A stretch of 64,000 bases of DNA from Ridgeia piscesae. Lineage: Eukaryota; Annelida; Polychaeta; Sabellida; Siboglinidae. The position numbers were made by a program, and so were the translations under genes. The DNA lies in assembly GCA_025642075.2 (NCBI GenBank), contig JAODUO010000124.1, positions 258,501-322,500 of the forward strand, written 5' to 3'. This document shows, in pieces, positions 24,206 through 59,769 of the stretch (positions are counted from its first letter, which is position 1; every line of letters starts with the position of its first letter). A model generated the notes under the pieces. It saw nothing but the letters and a program-made list of their open reading frames with translations. It made no database searches and was not told the origin of the DNA.

Positions 24206-25866
24206 CAGAGATGGAGTGAGTACAATACAAATGTACTCGAGTACGAGTACGATTACTTTGAACATGCATGAGTATGATTACGAGTACGAGTACTCAGACA
24301 ACAAATGTACTCAAGTACGAGTGCGATTACTTTACAATGTACTCGAGTAGAGTACGATTACTTTAAATGTACTCAAGTACGATTACATTAGAATGTAATC
24401 ATGATTACTTTCATGATTACTTTAATGAATATCCTGTTTCTAATATAAAGGCGACTTTCATGGAATCCCTAGGTGTCATTCTTGTTCTGTTGTTGTGTCA
24501 CAAAAGTTTCTAACTAATTACTGCTATCCACTTACAGGTGTTATTATTATTAATAATTAGACGACTTTCTCAGGTATTCGATGAATCATTTAATGCTGGA
24601 TTAATAATTTAAGTTTTTGGTTTCTGAATCAAACACAAATAGGAGGCATTTAAGAATTTCAAATACACATGATCAAATACATTACAATAACAACACTTCA
24701 AAACCAGGGGTGCATATTCAAGAGTATCCAATTCAAATATGTAGTATATCAGATGGGGGTCAAATACATTTGTATTTGAAAGTATTTAAATACTTTTTAA
24801 GTATTTGTATTTGATGTTTAGCAATTAAAAGTATTTGTATTTAAATACTTTCCTAAAGTATTTGACTTTTTCAAATATTTTTTCAAATACATTGTCAGTA
24901 TCAACATTTCTTTTTCACTGTCACATGTAATGCCCGCCAAACTGATTACCTTAATGCACTGCAACTTCACCCAACAGTGCTAATTACTGATGAAGACACT
25001 TAACAACAGGCTTCCCCTGGCCATGCAGTGACATTTCAAAGTGTTTGACCCTATGTCTGGATGGGACAACCCACAATAGTTGTGGATTTAGACAGGTTTA
25101 CAGTTTGCACTTAATTGAACATAATAGATAGGGATTTAGCAGCTAACCGCCCGGTCTGTCTGTCTGTCTGTCGTCTGTCCGTCCGTCCGTCCGTCCGTCC
25201 GTCCGTCCGTCCGTCCGTCCGTCCGTCCGTCCGTCCGTCCGTCCGTCCGTCCGTCCGTCCGTCCGTCCGTCCGTCCGTCCGTCCGTCCGTCCGTCCGTCC
25301 GTCCGTCTGTCTGTCTGTCTGTCGGTGGATTTAGACAGGTTTACAGTTTGCACTTAATTGAACATAATAGACAGGGATTTAGCAGCTAACCGCCCAGACC
25401 CAGTCAGGCTTCTGGATGTTTGAAATATGACCAGTCATTCACACCATACTGACAGAGCAAACAAGGCAGGTGGGGCTGTGGCCTGGCTTCTAAAATTACA
25501 AAGCAAGATGTTAGGGATGCTTATCTCCTCTTTTTGCAGTGCTTCCCAGAGACTGTCACAATTTAACTTGTATGTGATGTGGCTTCTGGGAAGAGAAGGT
25601 ATTAATTAGAGAAATCTGACTGAATATTTTGAATACTGATTATTATTACATTTATTAGATTACTTCTAATATTGCTATTTTTATCTGTCTAATATATTTG
25701 CTTGCAACTGTTCATATGAAAAAATATAATCGTGAGAAGTAATCGTGAGTACAATTACTTTGGCAATCTACTCGAGGACGATTACTTTGCTTCGTACTCG
25801 GGTACGAGTACTCAAAAAGTACTCGTACACGAGTATGAGTACACGAGTACGATTACTCCATCTCAG
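24206..25866. mobile_element. hAT-like nonautonomous element with 8-bp TSD
   Basis: The left end is CAGAGATGGAGTGAGTAC. The right end in reverse complement is CTGAGATGGAGTAATCGTAC, so 11 of the first 12 bases match. Both ends continue into multiple ACTCGAGTACGATTACTTT-type motifs (24225-24420, 25740-25855). An exact 8-bp direct repeat, CTGGATGC, flanks the element at 24198-24205 and 25867-25874. Eight-bp duplications with CAG-type ends are the hAT signature. There is no transposase. The interior holds AAGTATTTG repeats (24665-24890) and the tetranucleotide array at 25147-25325. Confidence 0.8.
25082..25395. repeat. (GTCC)n/(GTCT)n array bracketed by 71-bp direct repeats
   Basis: A tetranucleotide array (about 25153-25323) is flanked by two copies of a 71-bp sequence beginning GTGGATTTAGACAGG and ending CTAACCGCCC (25082-25152 and 25325-25395) that differ at one base. 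Frames across the array on both strands are artefacts. Confidence 0.9.
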
Positions 25867-26369
25867 CTGGATGCTGATATGAATATTTATAAAAGTAACT
25901 CTTTTACATTTACCTAACACGTTTTCAATTTTTGTAATGCTGGTTTGCTTGTTATCTGATGAAATAAATACATTATATCAAGTGCAGTGATTATACCTGT
26001 AGTTATACATATATTGTGCTTGCCATTATTTTGAGTCAATTTCATGAAATAGTTTTGGTAAAAATCACATGAAATAGTTTTGGTAAAAAGTTTTTACTTT
26101 ATGATGTCTTTACTTATATACAATTTAACAAGTACACCCACCCATTAATACAGACAAATAAAAATCACATAGAGGGCCAGATTCAGAAATCGTCTTGAGG
26201 GCACAAAAACCTCTACTGGCCTTTGAACCAAATTGTGTAGTCTACATTTTTATTGATACCGCATAGCTTCAGCTTCCACTGTCTCATCTGGAGTGGTGAT
26301 ATGAGAAAATGCCACAACTTATTATTATCACTTAAACTGGGTCATTGACCTATTATAAAAAGTTTGCAG

Positions 26370-26513
26370 GCATACCAAATTCCTACAATGTGGGAGGCAC
26401 ATCCACAGGGCCCCAGGCCACTTGGATTCACAAATGACATACATCTGTACAATTTTTATAAAAGGTTTGTTGAGAGAGAAATTAATGTATATTACAACAC
26501 TCATTTACCTGAG
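26370..26513 (+). CDS. Candidate internal exon, unknown protein
   Basis: The 144-nt stretch lies between an acceptor (AAAAGTTTGCAG) and donor GAG|GTGATG, is phase 0-0 and open throughout. It encodes 48 residues with a Trp and many aromatic residues (blocks MWEAHPQGPRPLGFTND and YKRFVEREIN). I do not recognise the family and no neighbouring exon could be joined. It may be a transposon exon. Chance openness over 48 codons is possible but less likely given both splice sites. Confidence 0.3.
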
Positions 26514-26784
26514 GTGATGAGCTTTTCCGCATGCCCTATGGTGATGATACCTCAAGTTCTGAAAATGTGACACATTTGAATTTTAATGTACTTGAAAAAA
26601 TTGCAATGTTATGAACGATCACATTATCATCATTGCTTAATATATTAAATTATTATTATAACTATAATATTATAATATTGTCATTATGAATAAGTATAAC
26701 GAAGGCCTAAGTGCAACTGTTACGGATCACTTATAATGCATTTATATTATAAACCTGCTACATATACCATATGTGACATAAACA

Positions 26785-49202
<22,418 letters not shown>

Positions 49203-49274
49203 CGCTTTGCTGCAACAGGTCAGTAGTTCTCTGTCAGCTCATCAGCTGTTTCCATAAATAAGTTTACTTGTTCA

Positions 49275-49278
49275 CATA

Positions 49279-49316
<38 letters not shown>

Positions 49317-49350
49317 TATTTATATATATATATATATATAAAATATATAT

Positions 49351-49439
<89 letters not shown>

Positions 49440-49490
49440 CAATATATATGGTTATATATATATATATATATATAAAACCATATATATATG

Positions 49491-49586
<96 letters not shown>

Positions 49587-49601
49587 TGGTGATATATATA
49601 T

Positions 49602-49672
<71 letters not shown>
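49275..49672. repeat. Long interrupted (TA)n tract
   Basis: About 400 bp of TA with AAT and GGT interruptions, 65 bp upstream of the signal-peptide exon. Frames across it are artefacts. Confidence 0.95.
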
Positions 49673-49673
<1 letters not shown>

Positions 49674-49679
49674 GAATAT

Positions 49680-50776
49680 GACAATATAAATGTCATATAA
49701 AAGAAATTACAACAATGTCATATCTGAATAATTTTATTTTATCTGGTTCAGTTTCCGTACAGCTATAATTTAGTATTCTACGTATTCATATGTTTTACAT
49801 GTATTTTTATTTTATTTAGTTCTTATAAATGTTTAACTATGTCGCATAGACTTACCTCTATTACTGTGGGTGTCACTGTCTCTTAATTAAAATGTATTTG
49901 AATTGTTTTAAATGCTTTAGTTTTTCTGTTTGCAAGCAATGTCAGTCTTACATAGTTATATAGGCCCTATATGTTATGATATTATGCATATCTATTTTAT
50001 TTATGTGTTCGGGGAAAAAAATCGAGCCGGTGGCGCAGATGCAGAATGGCAGGACACAGTCACAAGCAATTTTTGTCCACGGAGATCCCACAATGTATTG
50101 TGAGAGGAATTCCGGGGTGCTATAGTATACAAGGTTCGTTATAGACAACTGTTAATCAGTGACACGCATATTGTCATACAACCGTTTAGTGTTAGATTTA
50201 AATTACTGTTCTTATTAAACAAGGGGACGAAAACGTTGATATGTTGACACATCGTAAGAAAGCTAAGAGACACCGACGCATTTGTATTGTACACCCTGAA
50301 TTAAGTTCGTATTCATTTGGTAAATAAACACAACGAGCACCAACCTGCATGCTCAGCCGAATACAATGACGTCAATGTGACAGACTTTACCCGCCGAATA
50401 TCTTCCGATGGCAGTCATTCGTCACTATAATCATCAACTGTAAACAACTTTAATATGCGTGCCTCGAACCACGCGTTGTCCCGAGACCACGTGATTGGGC
50501 ATAGTCGCCGTGGCGGCAAAAAGCGCTATTTCTGAGAGATATCACACTCACCCTACCAGGTTGGCGCCTACACTTAGACAATGGTCATGGACCTTGGCAC
50601 ATACATCACGATACATGAATACTTTTTAGGCTATTAAGCACCAACTTCGTCTAACGTCTTGCACCGACACAGTTACTTTTTGGCCTACATTGTGTTGGTT
50701 CCCATTTAAGCACATATTGAGTTAATGTTTGGTCTAACTAATAGCATTAGTTAAACGAGCATTATATATAAATACA

Positions 50777-50863
<87 letters not shown>

Positions 50864-51290
50864 CATAGTTAAAGCATAAGACAAGCAAGGCTTGCATGTA
50901 CAACTACGATGCAGGTGATTACGACAGTCGTTCTTGTCAATCGTGAAACATGCCCAGGCAACCCAACGTATACATAAAATGGCGCCATTCACTGATAGTC
51001 ATACAGTCAGAAGTGGCAGCCATTGAACAGTAACACAAACAATGAATTATTACATATCCAACGGTGAATATACATTTATCAACTCACCAAATCAAAACAT
51101 GCATGGCAGATACATCACATGTCAATGTTTATAATGCAATCGCGGGTACTTTTCTTCACTGTGGTGTGTAACCGCCTACAGCTAAGCGCTAGTCACTGGT
51201 ACTGGTGCCCTAACTCCTAACAGCGGTCAGCGACGACGATACTAAGCCTCGTATCCTAGCAACGGCTACTACACAACTTCTGGAAGAAGG
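49680..51290. other. No gene recognised, (TA)n at 50779-50859
   Basis: This could hold the 5' noncoding exon and promoter of the Kunitz gene, but I cannot point to either. One 80-bp (TA)n run is present. GC content rises somewhat around 50340-50600, without a recognisable exon. Confidence 0.35.
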
Positions 51291-51325
51291 CTCCATTAGC
51301 AAATCATCCTCTTTGTTAAGGAGCC

Positions 51326-51565
51326 TTGCCTTACGACCCCACTAAAAGTCTTACATATGAAGAAATGGTTGAGGTATCGGACCATATGGTAGCTGTAACG
51401 CACTATCGGAAAATAGCGGCGCTGATAGGAAACAATACATTTATCGATTATGAAGAACAACACAACGCTATAGCGGTTACATTTATTCCGGGTGATAACA
51501 ACTATCCATGTGGCGTTTCCGCACTGTTGCACTGCTTTGTCTTTTCATCATGCCATAGCACATGA
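51326..51565 (+). CDS. Candidate exon, weak death-domain resemblance
   Basis: An open frame of 79 codons. The part LTYEEMVEVSDHM, then HYRKIAALIGNN and IDYEEQH, has the spacing of a death-fold repeat (a helix, W/Y-R-K-I-A-x2-L-G, then an ID-x-EEQ helix). The expected Trp is His-Tyr here. There is no ATG in good context and no neighbouring exon could be joined. A plausible acceptor (CATTGCAG) follows at 51797. Confidence 0.25.
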   Translation: MPYDPTKSLTYEEMVEVSDHMVAVTHYRKIAALIGNNTFIDYEEQHNAIAVTFIPGDNNYPCGVSALLHCFVFSSCHST

Positions 51566-52303
51566 CTATGAACAGATAACAAATGCAAGTGCACTAGAGA
51601 TATGATGGGGCTTTATCAGGCCAATGATGTTTATATTGGGTGTGGACAACCATTTCACTCTTGCTGGGAAACATAGGACACTACTAAGGTTGTGATCTGA
51701 TTGCCTAATTTACACTAGGCTGTTGACTGCAATTAGCAACAGCAGGGCTCGGTTGCACTGACCAGTCCTTTGATCATGATGTTTATAACCATTGCAGGTA
51801 ACAATGCAGGCTATGGGCAAATGTGAGGTTCCCAATGTGTGCCTATTTAATCATGTGATCAGTGATATCACTGCCTGCTGTCAGGAGATTATTCTGACCC
51901 CTACCAACACTAGTGTGCTTATTTGTTACTTGGAAAGCAAAACTGCAGATTTTTTCAAGTTGAGGTCCATGTTTTGGTCCGGCATGTTTTGGGGATAAAG
52001 AAACATAATTTTTAAATATTGGATACTAATGACTTGCTATGCACGTGTCAAAAAGGTTGCTTGTAAAATATTGAAATAATGTCCATTTGTTTAGATTCGA
52101 AAGTATATTTTGACCACAGTCACACTCTACAGCAATAGGAAAATGTGCATGCATGAAGTTACGCACTATTCTAGGGATATTTTAAGCCTAAATTAAAATG
52201 CTATATATTATTGCCAACTGACGGGTTATGATGGGTAGTGTCGTTGGATAGACACACTCTATGACATAAGTAATAATAACACTGCTATGAATGGTTGATT
52301 TTC

Positions 52304-52595
52304 AGGTATCAGGTGATTACCTCCAAACAGGCCAAACTTGGGCTAACGCAGGAGTTGTTCTTCTATAGAATTTGTGAGGCCACCACAGATTACACATTTA
52401 CCCCCTGTGTGGGATATTATACTTCCTCCGGCATAGAGACCAGAGAGAAGGGTCCACTGGCTTTTAGTGTCTTTTCCGAAAGACACAAGCAAATGTGGGG
52501 TGACGAAATTGCCTAAGTTTCGAAACGGCAGTAGGTGGGATTGGCAGTCCGGCGCTCTGCCGCGCGACCACCGCTCCCCTCGATTCCGTGAAATA
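52304..52595 (-). mobile_element. tRNA-derived SINE, copy 2 with internal head deletion
   Basis: Minus-strand head: GGTGGTCGCGCGGCAGAGCG and GCCGGACTGCCAA, then directly ATCCCACC. Compared with the copy at 38622-38915, roughly 20 bp between the anticodon arm and box B are missing, so box B is destroyed. The body (GTTTCGAAAC, CTTTCGGAAAAGACACTAAA, GGTCTCTATGCC, TTAGCCCAAGTTTGG) is better preserved. This is probably a bivalve/gastropod-type tRNA SINE, family name unknown to me. Confidence 0.8.
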
Positions 52596-52599
52596 ATGC

Positions 52600-55100
52600 A
52601 CATAAACAGTACATCCTGAAATTGCATAATGTCACATACAGTGTCCTCGTATGGCCAAGCTTAACATGTACACAAACTGTGTTGATCAACAAACAGTATT
52701 CCTAAAGTCAACAGCTATATATCTTATTCTCTGATGGCCAACCACATGACCAGTACATAAATTACACAATTCCCAATTCAAGGCGTTGATATTCTTGAAT
52801 TCTGATGTGCAGCCTTGGTTCTCCTCTCCCCTCTGACTGGACAGGTGTTCCAGCAGTGGGTGGCACTGCTGCTGCCCATCAGTTTATCGTCTTATATATT
52901 TTATGCAGTTGCCCATGGACCCCCTTTTAGGAAGCACTGCTTCCTGTTAAATTGGTGGTATTGATCTTACTTGACTAATCAGTTTTTATGGGTATGACTG
53001 TTACATACACATACCTATAGATCCACGAGACAGTCACATCAATCAACAGACACATACAAAATAGTAATTAATAAAACCAGAAATAATAAAACAAATTATG
53101 TATTGAGTGATTTAAATCGATGATTTGCGGGGTAAGTCAAATTATTTAAATTTAAGAACATGTGTGAACCTATGCCAATAACCAACTATATAATATACAT
53201 GTGTTTTGTTGAATTCAGCTAACAGTATAATTTCAGTAATAAGATAAATTTGATTTTTTTATGTTTCTAATTATTAAATCCAATTAATGCCTATAATATG
53301 ATATACAGTTATTGGCTGTTGTTCTTTTTTATGTTATTATCTAGAAGAAGGTTATTCCCTATCGGCGAATGTCTATGTCAAAAACAATTATTTCACGCGT
53401 GTACACATAGTCATAGACACTTGAGCTGTATTTAGCAACCACCGGCAAAGCACCGGTGTTGGGACTATTTACACATATTTGTACTTCATTACGTTCCTAT
53501 TTCTTATTACATAAATTGTTTGCGTAGATCACATTCGTGTATTATGCAGACAGTGAAATATAAGTGTGGGATTAAATTGTAGTCGTAACTACACATGATG
53601 GTACTCGTGAGTGCCGGGTCGCCTTGGCAACAGCACGCTGGTTTCGGGTTGTCATTTCATACTTGCCGCTTCACCTTCCAAATAAGGAAATCGTGGCCAG
53701 TTTCCTCACTGAATTCGCCACATATTCCTTCGTCGTACATATATGCAAACAAATCGACCAAAGATGGAACTGTGGCTTTGATCGAGACTTATGTTCGTTC
53801 GTAAATAGGCTTGCAATCGGCGTTCGAATGTGACCGCCGCAGACTCTTTCCGAACTTGCCGCCGACGGACACGCCAACTTCATTATCTCTAAACTGGTTT
53901 TTTCTGCAGGAATCCTTCAGGGGAAGTATGTGACAGGTTCCTTACTAACAAGTATTATATACATGTTAGCCGTACAGTGCTTTAGCTTATTTAATTGTAT
54001 TTGTTTTAATACGTTTCGTAATTGTTTGCGGAAGCGATGCTGCGTCGCCTATTGACTGGTTGCTACATCGATTGTAAACATATCGCCGAGTCAAACCGGA
54101 TATACGCACATATACCCCTTGGGCGCAATGGCAGCGCCCTGTAGGTCACTTTGAAAACATATTAAAACATACAGTGACGCTGTTGTTTTTACATTATGTT
54201 GACTAGTGCTGTGAATTATATATTTTTAAGTTTGGGCTGTTGTTGCTCGGGCGTGTCAGTCCCCCGTTAATGTATTGAACGAAATACAAAGCAATTCTTC
54301 ACAATAATTACTGCAGGAGTGTTAACGACCAGCCCGTGATATTTATCAGACCTGTTAAGTATCCCGCTTTTGGCCATATCCCGTTCTCCCGCGCGTGTTA
54401 CGAAGTCTCCAGGTTATGATTCCACCTCCAGTTTTTGTTTCGCCCCTTTGTATCTTCAGATTATTGCCGCCTTTTTGTAAATAAATACTTCGGCGATTTT
54501 CGTGATAATCGAAACATTTTGAATTAAAAAATTATTTTGTTAATCATTTGCGTTGTTCCATGTTTATTTTCCCGATACAACATAATATCAATTTGGTGTA
54601 AATTGTCACATGATCACGAAAAAACGAATCAAATTCGTTTGTATAAGGTTTGACCTATAAAAGCATACCCGCGATTATATGAAACCACTACGCACCAGCG
54701 AAACCGTATGGACGAAGCCAGCTTTGCCTATCCGTTGTAGAAGAAAGATGCATCGACGATTATGCAGGCATGGGTTGCCGATCTGACCTGGGTCAGCCGT
54801 AGAGACAAACAAGAGTCTCATGCTATTAGCCGTGTGTGCAACTCGTATTTCTGTGTTGCCGCGGGCGGAAAACATGACAGTTGTCCACGTTCTTCAATTT
54901 GTTTTATTTTTATAGGTCTAGGACGGTCCATTTAAGGATGTTGATGGTAATGGGAGTTTATAGTGTTCTGTTCTTTGACTGGTACAAAACAACATATGTA
55001 ATTAACACAACATTTTATTCCAGATCAACTAGGTCAATCAGGCCGACTGTCTCCGCATAGTCGCCAGGTGGTAGCATTACTCATAATCATGACATATTCC
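52600..55100. other. No supported gene
   Basis: An open frame at about 53624-53833 (with LHLPNKEIVASFLTEFATYS and WNCGFDRDLCSFVNRLAIG) reads like protein but matches nothing I can name. It may be a retroelement scrap. Other frames are shadows. The remainder is AT-rich. Confidence 0.35.
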
Positions 55101-55106
55101 CATTTT

Positions 55107-55250
55107 AGTAATTATTGTCATTCTTCAATGAGTAATTATTATTATTCTTCAATGAGTAATTATTATCATTCTTCAATGAATAATTATTGTCATTTTTCAA
55201 TGAATAATTATCGTCATTTTTCAATAAGTAATTACAGTCATACTTCAATG
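55107..55250. repeat. 24-bp minisatellite, six copies
   Basis: AGTAATTATTRTYATTCTTCAATG-type units (first 20 bases AGTAATTATTGTCATTCTTC) are repeated six times with point differences. The Ser/Asn/Tyr-rich frame across it is an artefact. Confidence 0.9.
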
Positions 55251-55459
55251 AGTCTTGCAGGTCTTATTAGCAACCTAACTGATCGATGCAGCACTGTACT
55301 GTTGGACACTGGAGACTGGTCCAGTGGCACTTCGCCAGTTGCAGTCTCTGTCGGTTCAACTATCAGCTAAGGCTGATCGACAGGGATACGAGACAATGTT
55401 ACTGGTGACTGCGGCACGACTCTGAGATGTGTGTTTCTACGATACACGCCACATTCCGT

Positions 55460-56636
55460 CTAGACTGTGTATGACCGCGGCGTGTCGACTCGATTGATTA
55501 TGATGCCTGTATTCGTCCAACTCTTCTCATTGTCCGTTCGGACCCTCACTGTATCTCCTGGAGACAGTGGACGTAGTGGATGTACTCCGTGGTGTCGATC
55601 ATAGTTGCGCCGATATGACAACTTAGTATCAAAGTCCCTCTGACGCAGTAGGTCCGGGATGGGCCATCGTGGCCGGAGTGTAGTAGGCAGGGTTGGCAGC
55701 GTCGTACGGATGTGACGGCCCACCATTAGTTGTGCAGGACTACTCCTGTAGTGACGATCAATGTGTCTCTGTAAAACTCCAGGCCCAGCCAAGGATACTT
55801 GTGGCCGTTTGCACAGCTCGCTCAGCTTTTCGGTTGGCGTTTGGCAGAAACGGGCTCGACGTCACACGTGTAAATCCATGCTGCTCTACAAATGACTTGA
55901 ATTATGAGGACGAGAACTGGGGAGCATTATGAGATACTAGCTCAGTTGGGATGTCAAATCGGGCGAAGATGTCCTTCAACTTCGCAATGCACGCAGCAGT
56001 TGTCGTGATACTGAGGTGCAGTATCTCTATCCACCTAGAGTAGTAGTAAACTACTAACGTGTAGTCCTTTCCTTGAGACAAACATAGGTCCACTGCTACT
56101 CTCTGCCATGGTCCTGTGGGTAGAGGAGTTGTCATCAGTGGCTCCCTCTGTTGCCTCGGTGTGTGGACTTGACAATGTTCGCAGGCACCCACTGTGTGCT
56201 TGATGTCGCGCGTTATCCCTCGCCACCACACAGACACCCTGGCCCGTTCCAGGCACTTCGGTTTTCCCTCACGGCCTGTGTGAATCTTCTCCGGTATATC
56301 TGGCCTCAAGAGTGTAGGAATGACGATTCGGTCAGTATATGTCAGAAGACCATTGCTGACAGAAAGAATACGTTGGACACTGAAGAACACCTTCAAACGT
56401 TCTGGTACGTCCTTCTCGTAGTTTGGCCATCCAGTCAACGTTTGGATGATAACTGACTGAAGAGTAGCCTCGTCCATCATGGAGGAACGCAACTCGGCCA
56501 TCTCATGGGGCGACATTCTCGAGCAGAACGCTACTGGCTTCAGTCTTCCCCCACTGTGATCTTGCACGAGCACACCTGCGATACCGCAGGTATAGGCACC
56601 CACACAGGTTGACTTTGTCGCGTCGTAGTACACCAA
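55460..56636 (-). pseudogene. Ty3/gypsy RNase H end and integrase
   Basis: The right part has RNase-H-like sequence (YYDATKSTCVGA, then GVLVQDHSGG and KPVAFCSRMSPHE). It continues into the integrase zinc region (CEHCQVHTPRQQ) and catalytic core (WQRVAVDLCLSQGKDY with the first Asp). The second Asp motif, normally SDNGPQF, reads SHNAPQF, so that Asp is lost. A frame break at about 55900 leads into an integrase C-terminal part (LQRHIDRHYRSSPAQLMVGR, then PLSPGDTVRVR). Confidence 0.75.
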
Positions 56637-56639
56637 CCA

Positions 56640-57415
56640 ACATCTTCATTTTGACAAATTCTTCTACTTGAGCAGGTCCCCTTATCCAAACTGTGTCATC
56701 TTTCAGAAGGTCATTCAGAGGACGTGTGACGCTGTGTAGGTCTGGTAGGTATGAACCTAGGAAGTGGACCATTCCCACGACTTATCGTAACAGTAACAGT
56801 TGTTGATGCTGGCATGTCCAGAATGGCAGCGACCTTTTCTGGATCAGTAATGCTTCCGTCAACAGTAAATCTGTGACCTAGAACACGCCTTCTACCCATT
56901 CGAACAATTGAGACATATTCCGCATGAAGATTTCAGGCGATGACGTAATACCGAATAGCAGCCGACAGAAACAGTAGCGGCCAAACGTTGTGCTGAATAT
57001 TGTCCTCATGTAGTGGTATTTGATAGAAACCACTGGCGGCGTCGATAGATATGAATACTGTCGCACCAGTCAGCTCTGATGTAACGTCGTCGATTGTCGA
57101 CAGAACAAAGGTTTCTCGCTTCACCTGTTCATTTAGCTTCTTTAAGGCAACGCAGATGCGGACTTTTCCCGATTTCGTCATGATTAGCACTATTGGTGCG
57201 CACCATGATGTTGGCTTGGTGATGGGCACAATAAATCCTGCTGCTTGCTGACTGTGCAGTTTCTCCTTCACTTTGGGTTGCAGTTGTATCGGTACGCACC
57301 TGGCTACGCTCAGAGCGTACGGCTCAGCTCCACCCTTCAGCACAATTCTTACTGGCTCATTGTTCAGACTTCCAATGTCACCGAAAAACTCGTCAAGTTT
57401 GAGAATGAAGCCCAT
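56640..57415 (-). pseudogene. Ty3/gypsy reverse transcriptase
   Basis: RT blocks: PITKPTSWCAPIVLIMTKSG with KVRICVALKKLNEQVKRE, FISIDAASGFYQIPL (first Asp), then RYCFCRLLFGITSSPEIFMR. About 56885 the sequence jumps from FEWVEGV to LGHRFTVDGSITDPEKVAAI. The intervening YxDD catalytic segment is missing, apparently by deletion. The thumb/connection block VHFLGSYLPDLHSVTRPLND follows. Confidence 0.75.
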
Positions 57416-57419
57416 GCGG

Positions 57420-59768
57420 CTGGCAACACTGCGACTCAGAAGACTTACCGACTTACAAACAGCAATTGAAGTGTGTTAAGCCAACCGTGAAAACTGTGAA
57501 ACAGTGGTCAGTGAATGCAATGGAGACACTTCGCGGCTGTTTTGAATGCACCGATTGGGGAGTGTTCAAAGAGGCCGCAACCGACATTCACGAATACACA
57601 GACACAGTCAGCGATTACTCCACCTTCTGCGAGGGCCTCTGTATTCCAACGAAAATATTAACAAGCGACCCTAACGACAAACCGTGGTTCAATACTGATA
57701 TCAAACACAAGCTACAGGCGAAACAAGATGCGTACAAAGACAATGACAAAGGCAAATACAAGAATGCGAGATATGCAGCGGAAACGGCCGTTATGACGGG
57801 CAAAGCTAAACACCGTGACAAGCTTGAGGAGAATCTCACCATCAACAACTCTAAGAACATTTGGCAGGGTTTGGAGGCCATAACCAACTACAAACCGTCT
57901 CTCAAGAACATTACTGCTACCGATACTAATCTTCCTGACAGATTGAATGACTTTTATAGCCGGTTTGATAAACTGAACACTACTTCTCCTTCATCTGTCA
58001 CTCTCTCCTCATCCCTCCCTCCTTTCATAGTTGACGAATGTGGTGTTAGACGCATGTTTCAACGTCTAAATAGCAGAAATGCTGCCGGTCCGGATAACAT
58101 CTCACCATGTTTACTTAAACAGTGTGCCGACCAGCTGTCGGGTGTATTCACATACATATTCAATGTGTCTCTTTCCCAATGTAAATTCCCTCAATGCTTC
58201 ACAAAATCAACTATCCTGCACCCAAGAAATCTACAGCATCTTGTTTAAATGATTACAGGCCTGTTGCCTTGACTTCTGGTGTCATGAAGACACTCGAGCA
58301 CTTGGTCCTGCAGTTTCTGAAATCAATTATCGAGCCATTGCTTGACTAAATTCAATTTGCGTATCGCAATAATAGATCTGTTGACGACTCTGTCGCTCTA
58401 GGATTGTTTTACGTTCTTCAACATCTCGACAGCCCAAATACTTACGCTAGGATCCTTTTTATTGAGTTTAGCTCTGCTTTTAACATAATTATCCCATCAA
58501 AACCTTTTGATAAGATACAGAGTGTCGGTGTTTCTCGATCCATGTGTCTGTGGATCTTCGATTTTCTTTTAAATAGGCCGCAGGTTGTAAAAATAAGAGG
58601 CGACAACTTATCATCATCAGTTACGTTATCTATTGGCACGCCTCAGGGCTGTGTTCTGTCATCAATGTTATATTCTCTTTTTACACATGATTGTTTATCT
58701 TGTCACGTACGTACTAAAATACTGAAATTTGCCGATGACGCTACAGTGATAGGGCTAATAACAAATTCTGATGAATATGAATATCGGGATCAAGTAAAGA
58801 AACTCATCAGTTGGTGCAACGATAACAATCTGGAACTTAATGTAAATAAAACGAAAGAAATGGTTGTGGATTTTAGAAGAAAGAAATCTTCTCCTCCCTC
58901 GCCTCTTGTGATCGATTGCAGGGCAATTGAAATCGTCCAACTTTTCAAATTTCTCGGTTCTACAATTTCCAGTAATCTTAAATGGGAGCTAAATGTTGTT
59001 AATATTGTCAAAAAGGCCCAGCAGCGGCTGTACTTTTTAAGAAGGTTAAAATCGTTTGGATTGACCACACAGGTTATGCTCAACTGTTACAGAGCTGTAA
59101 TCGAGAGTGTTCTAATATTTTATATCACAGTTTGGTTTGGGTCGATTACACAGTAGGAAACGCTCAGATTAAACAGAGTTGTGAAAACTGCTTCCCGAAG
59201 TCTTGAAATACTGTATCAGCAGCGCCTGATAGGAAGAGCCACTCTTATCTCTCCAAATTCATCCCATCATGCCCATGACCAATTTGAACGTCTTCCATCT
59301 AGTCGCCGATTCAGATCCATCAAAACCAGGACCAACCGCTTTAGTACTAGCTTTTCCCCCTTAGCCGTTCAAGCCCTGTCAAAACAAAAGTTATCACCCC
59401 CCGCAGCAAACACATATTCCACTTTCCGATGAGTTTAGTGTGTATATTTTATCATAATGTATTATGTATTATTTTATTTCATATTTTACATTTTAAACTA
59501 ATATATTTCTACTAGATCGTGTCAATTATTTATCGATGTTATAAAGAATTTTTTTTATTCATACCTTTTTATGTGATTGTTCTTATTTATTTATTTATTT
59601 TAAAGTAGTAGTATATTTTATCATCATCGTTTGGTGCATGTGAATGTATTATCATGTGAATGTACTAGTACGACAACCAATAGCATTACACATTCCAATG
59701 TTTTATTGTAACTACAATGTGAACTCATGACAATAAAGCTATCTTATCTTATCTTATCTTATCTTTTG
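57420..59768 (+). mobile_element. Rex1/Babar-like LINE, 5'-truncated, inserted in the gypsy element
   Basis: The linker region (CFECTDWGVFKEAATDIHEY, then NDKPWFNTDIKHKLQAKQDAY) leads to RT blocks: [63 protein letters not shown] and the catalytic KFADDATVIG. Downstream are NLELNVNKTKEMVVDFRRK and a C-terminal ERLPSSRRFRSIKTRTNRF. A frameshift lies near 58220, a stop in the region around 58346 and a TAG at 59154. The 3' end is AATAAAGCT followed by TATCT pentamers, consistent with Rex1-type tails. Confidence 0.8.
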
Positions 59769-59769
59769 C

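Noticed and set aside
49268..49681. Long Ile-Tyr frame
   Set aside because: It is a TA-repeat artefact, as are frames at 7590-8240, 50762-50992 and 61297-61898.
55693..55932. Plus-strand proteins across 55.7-57.5 kb
   Set aside because: They are antisense shadows of the gypsy polyprotein, which has recognisable RT and integrase motifs on the minus strand.
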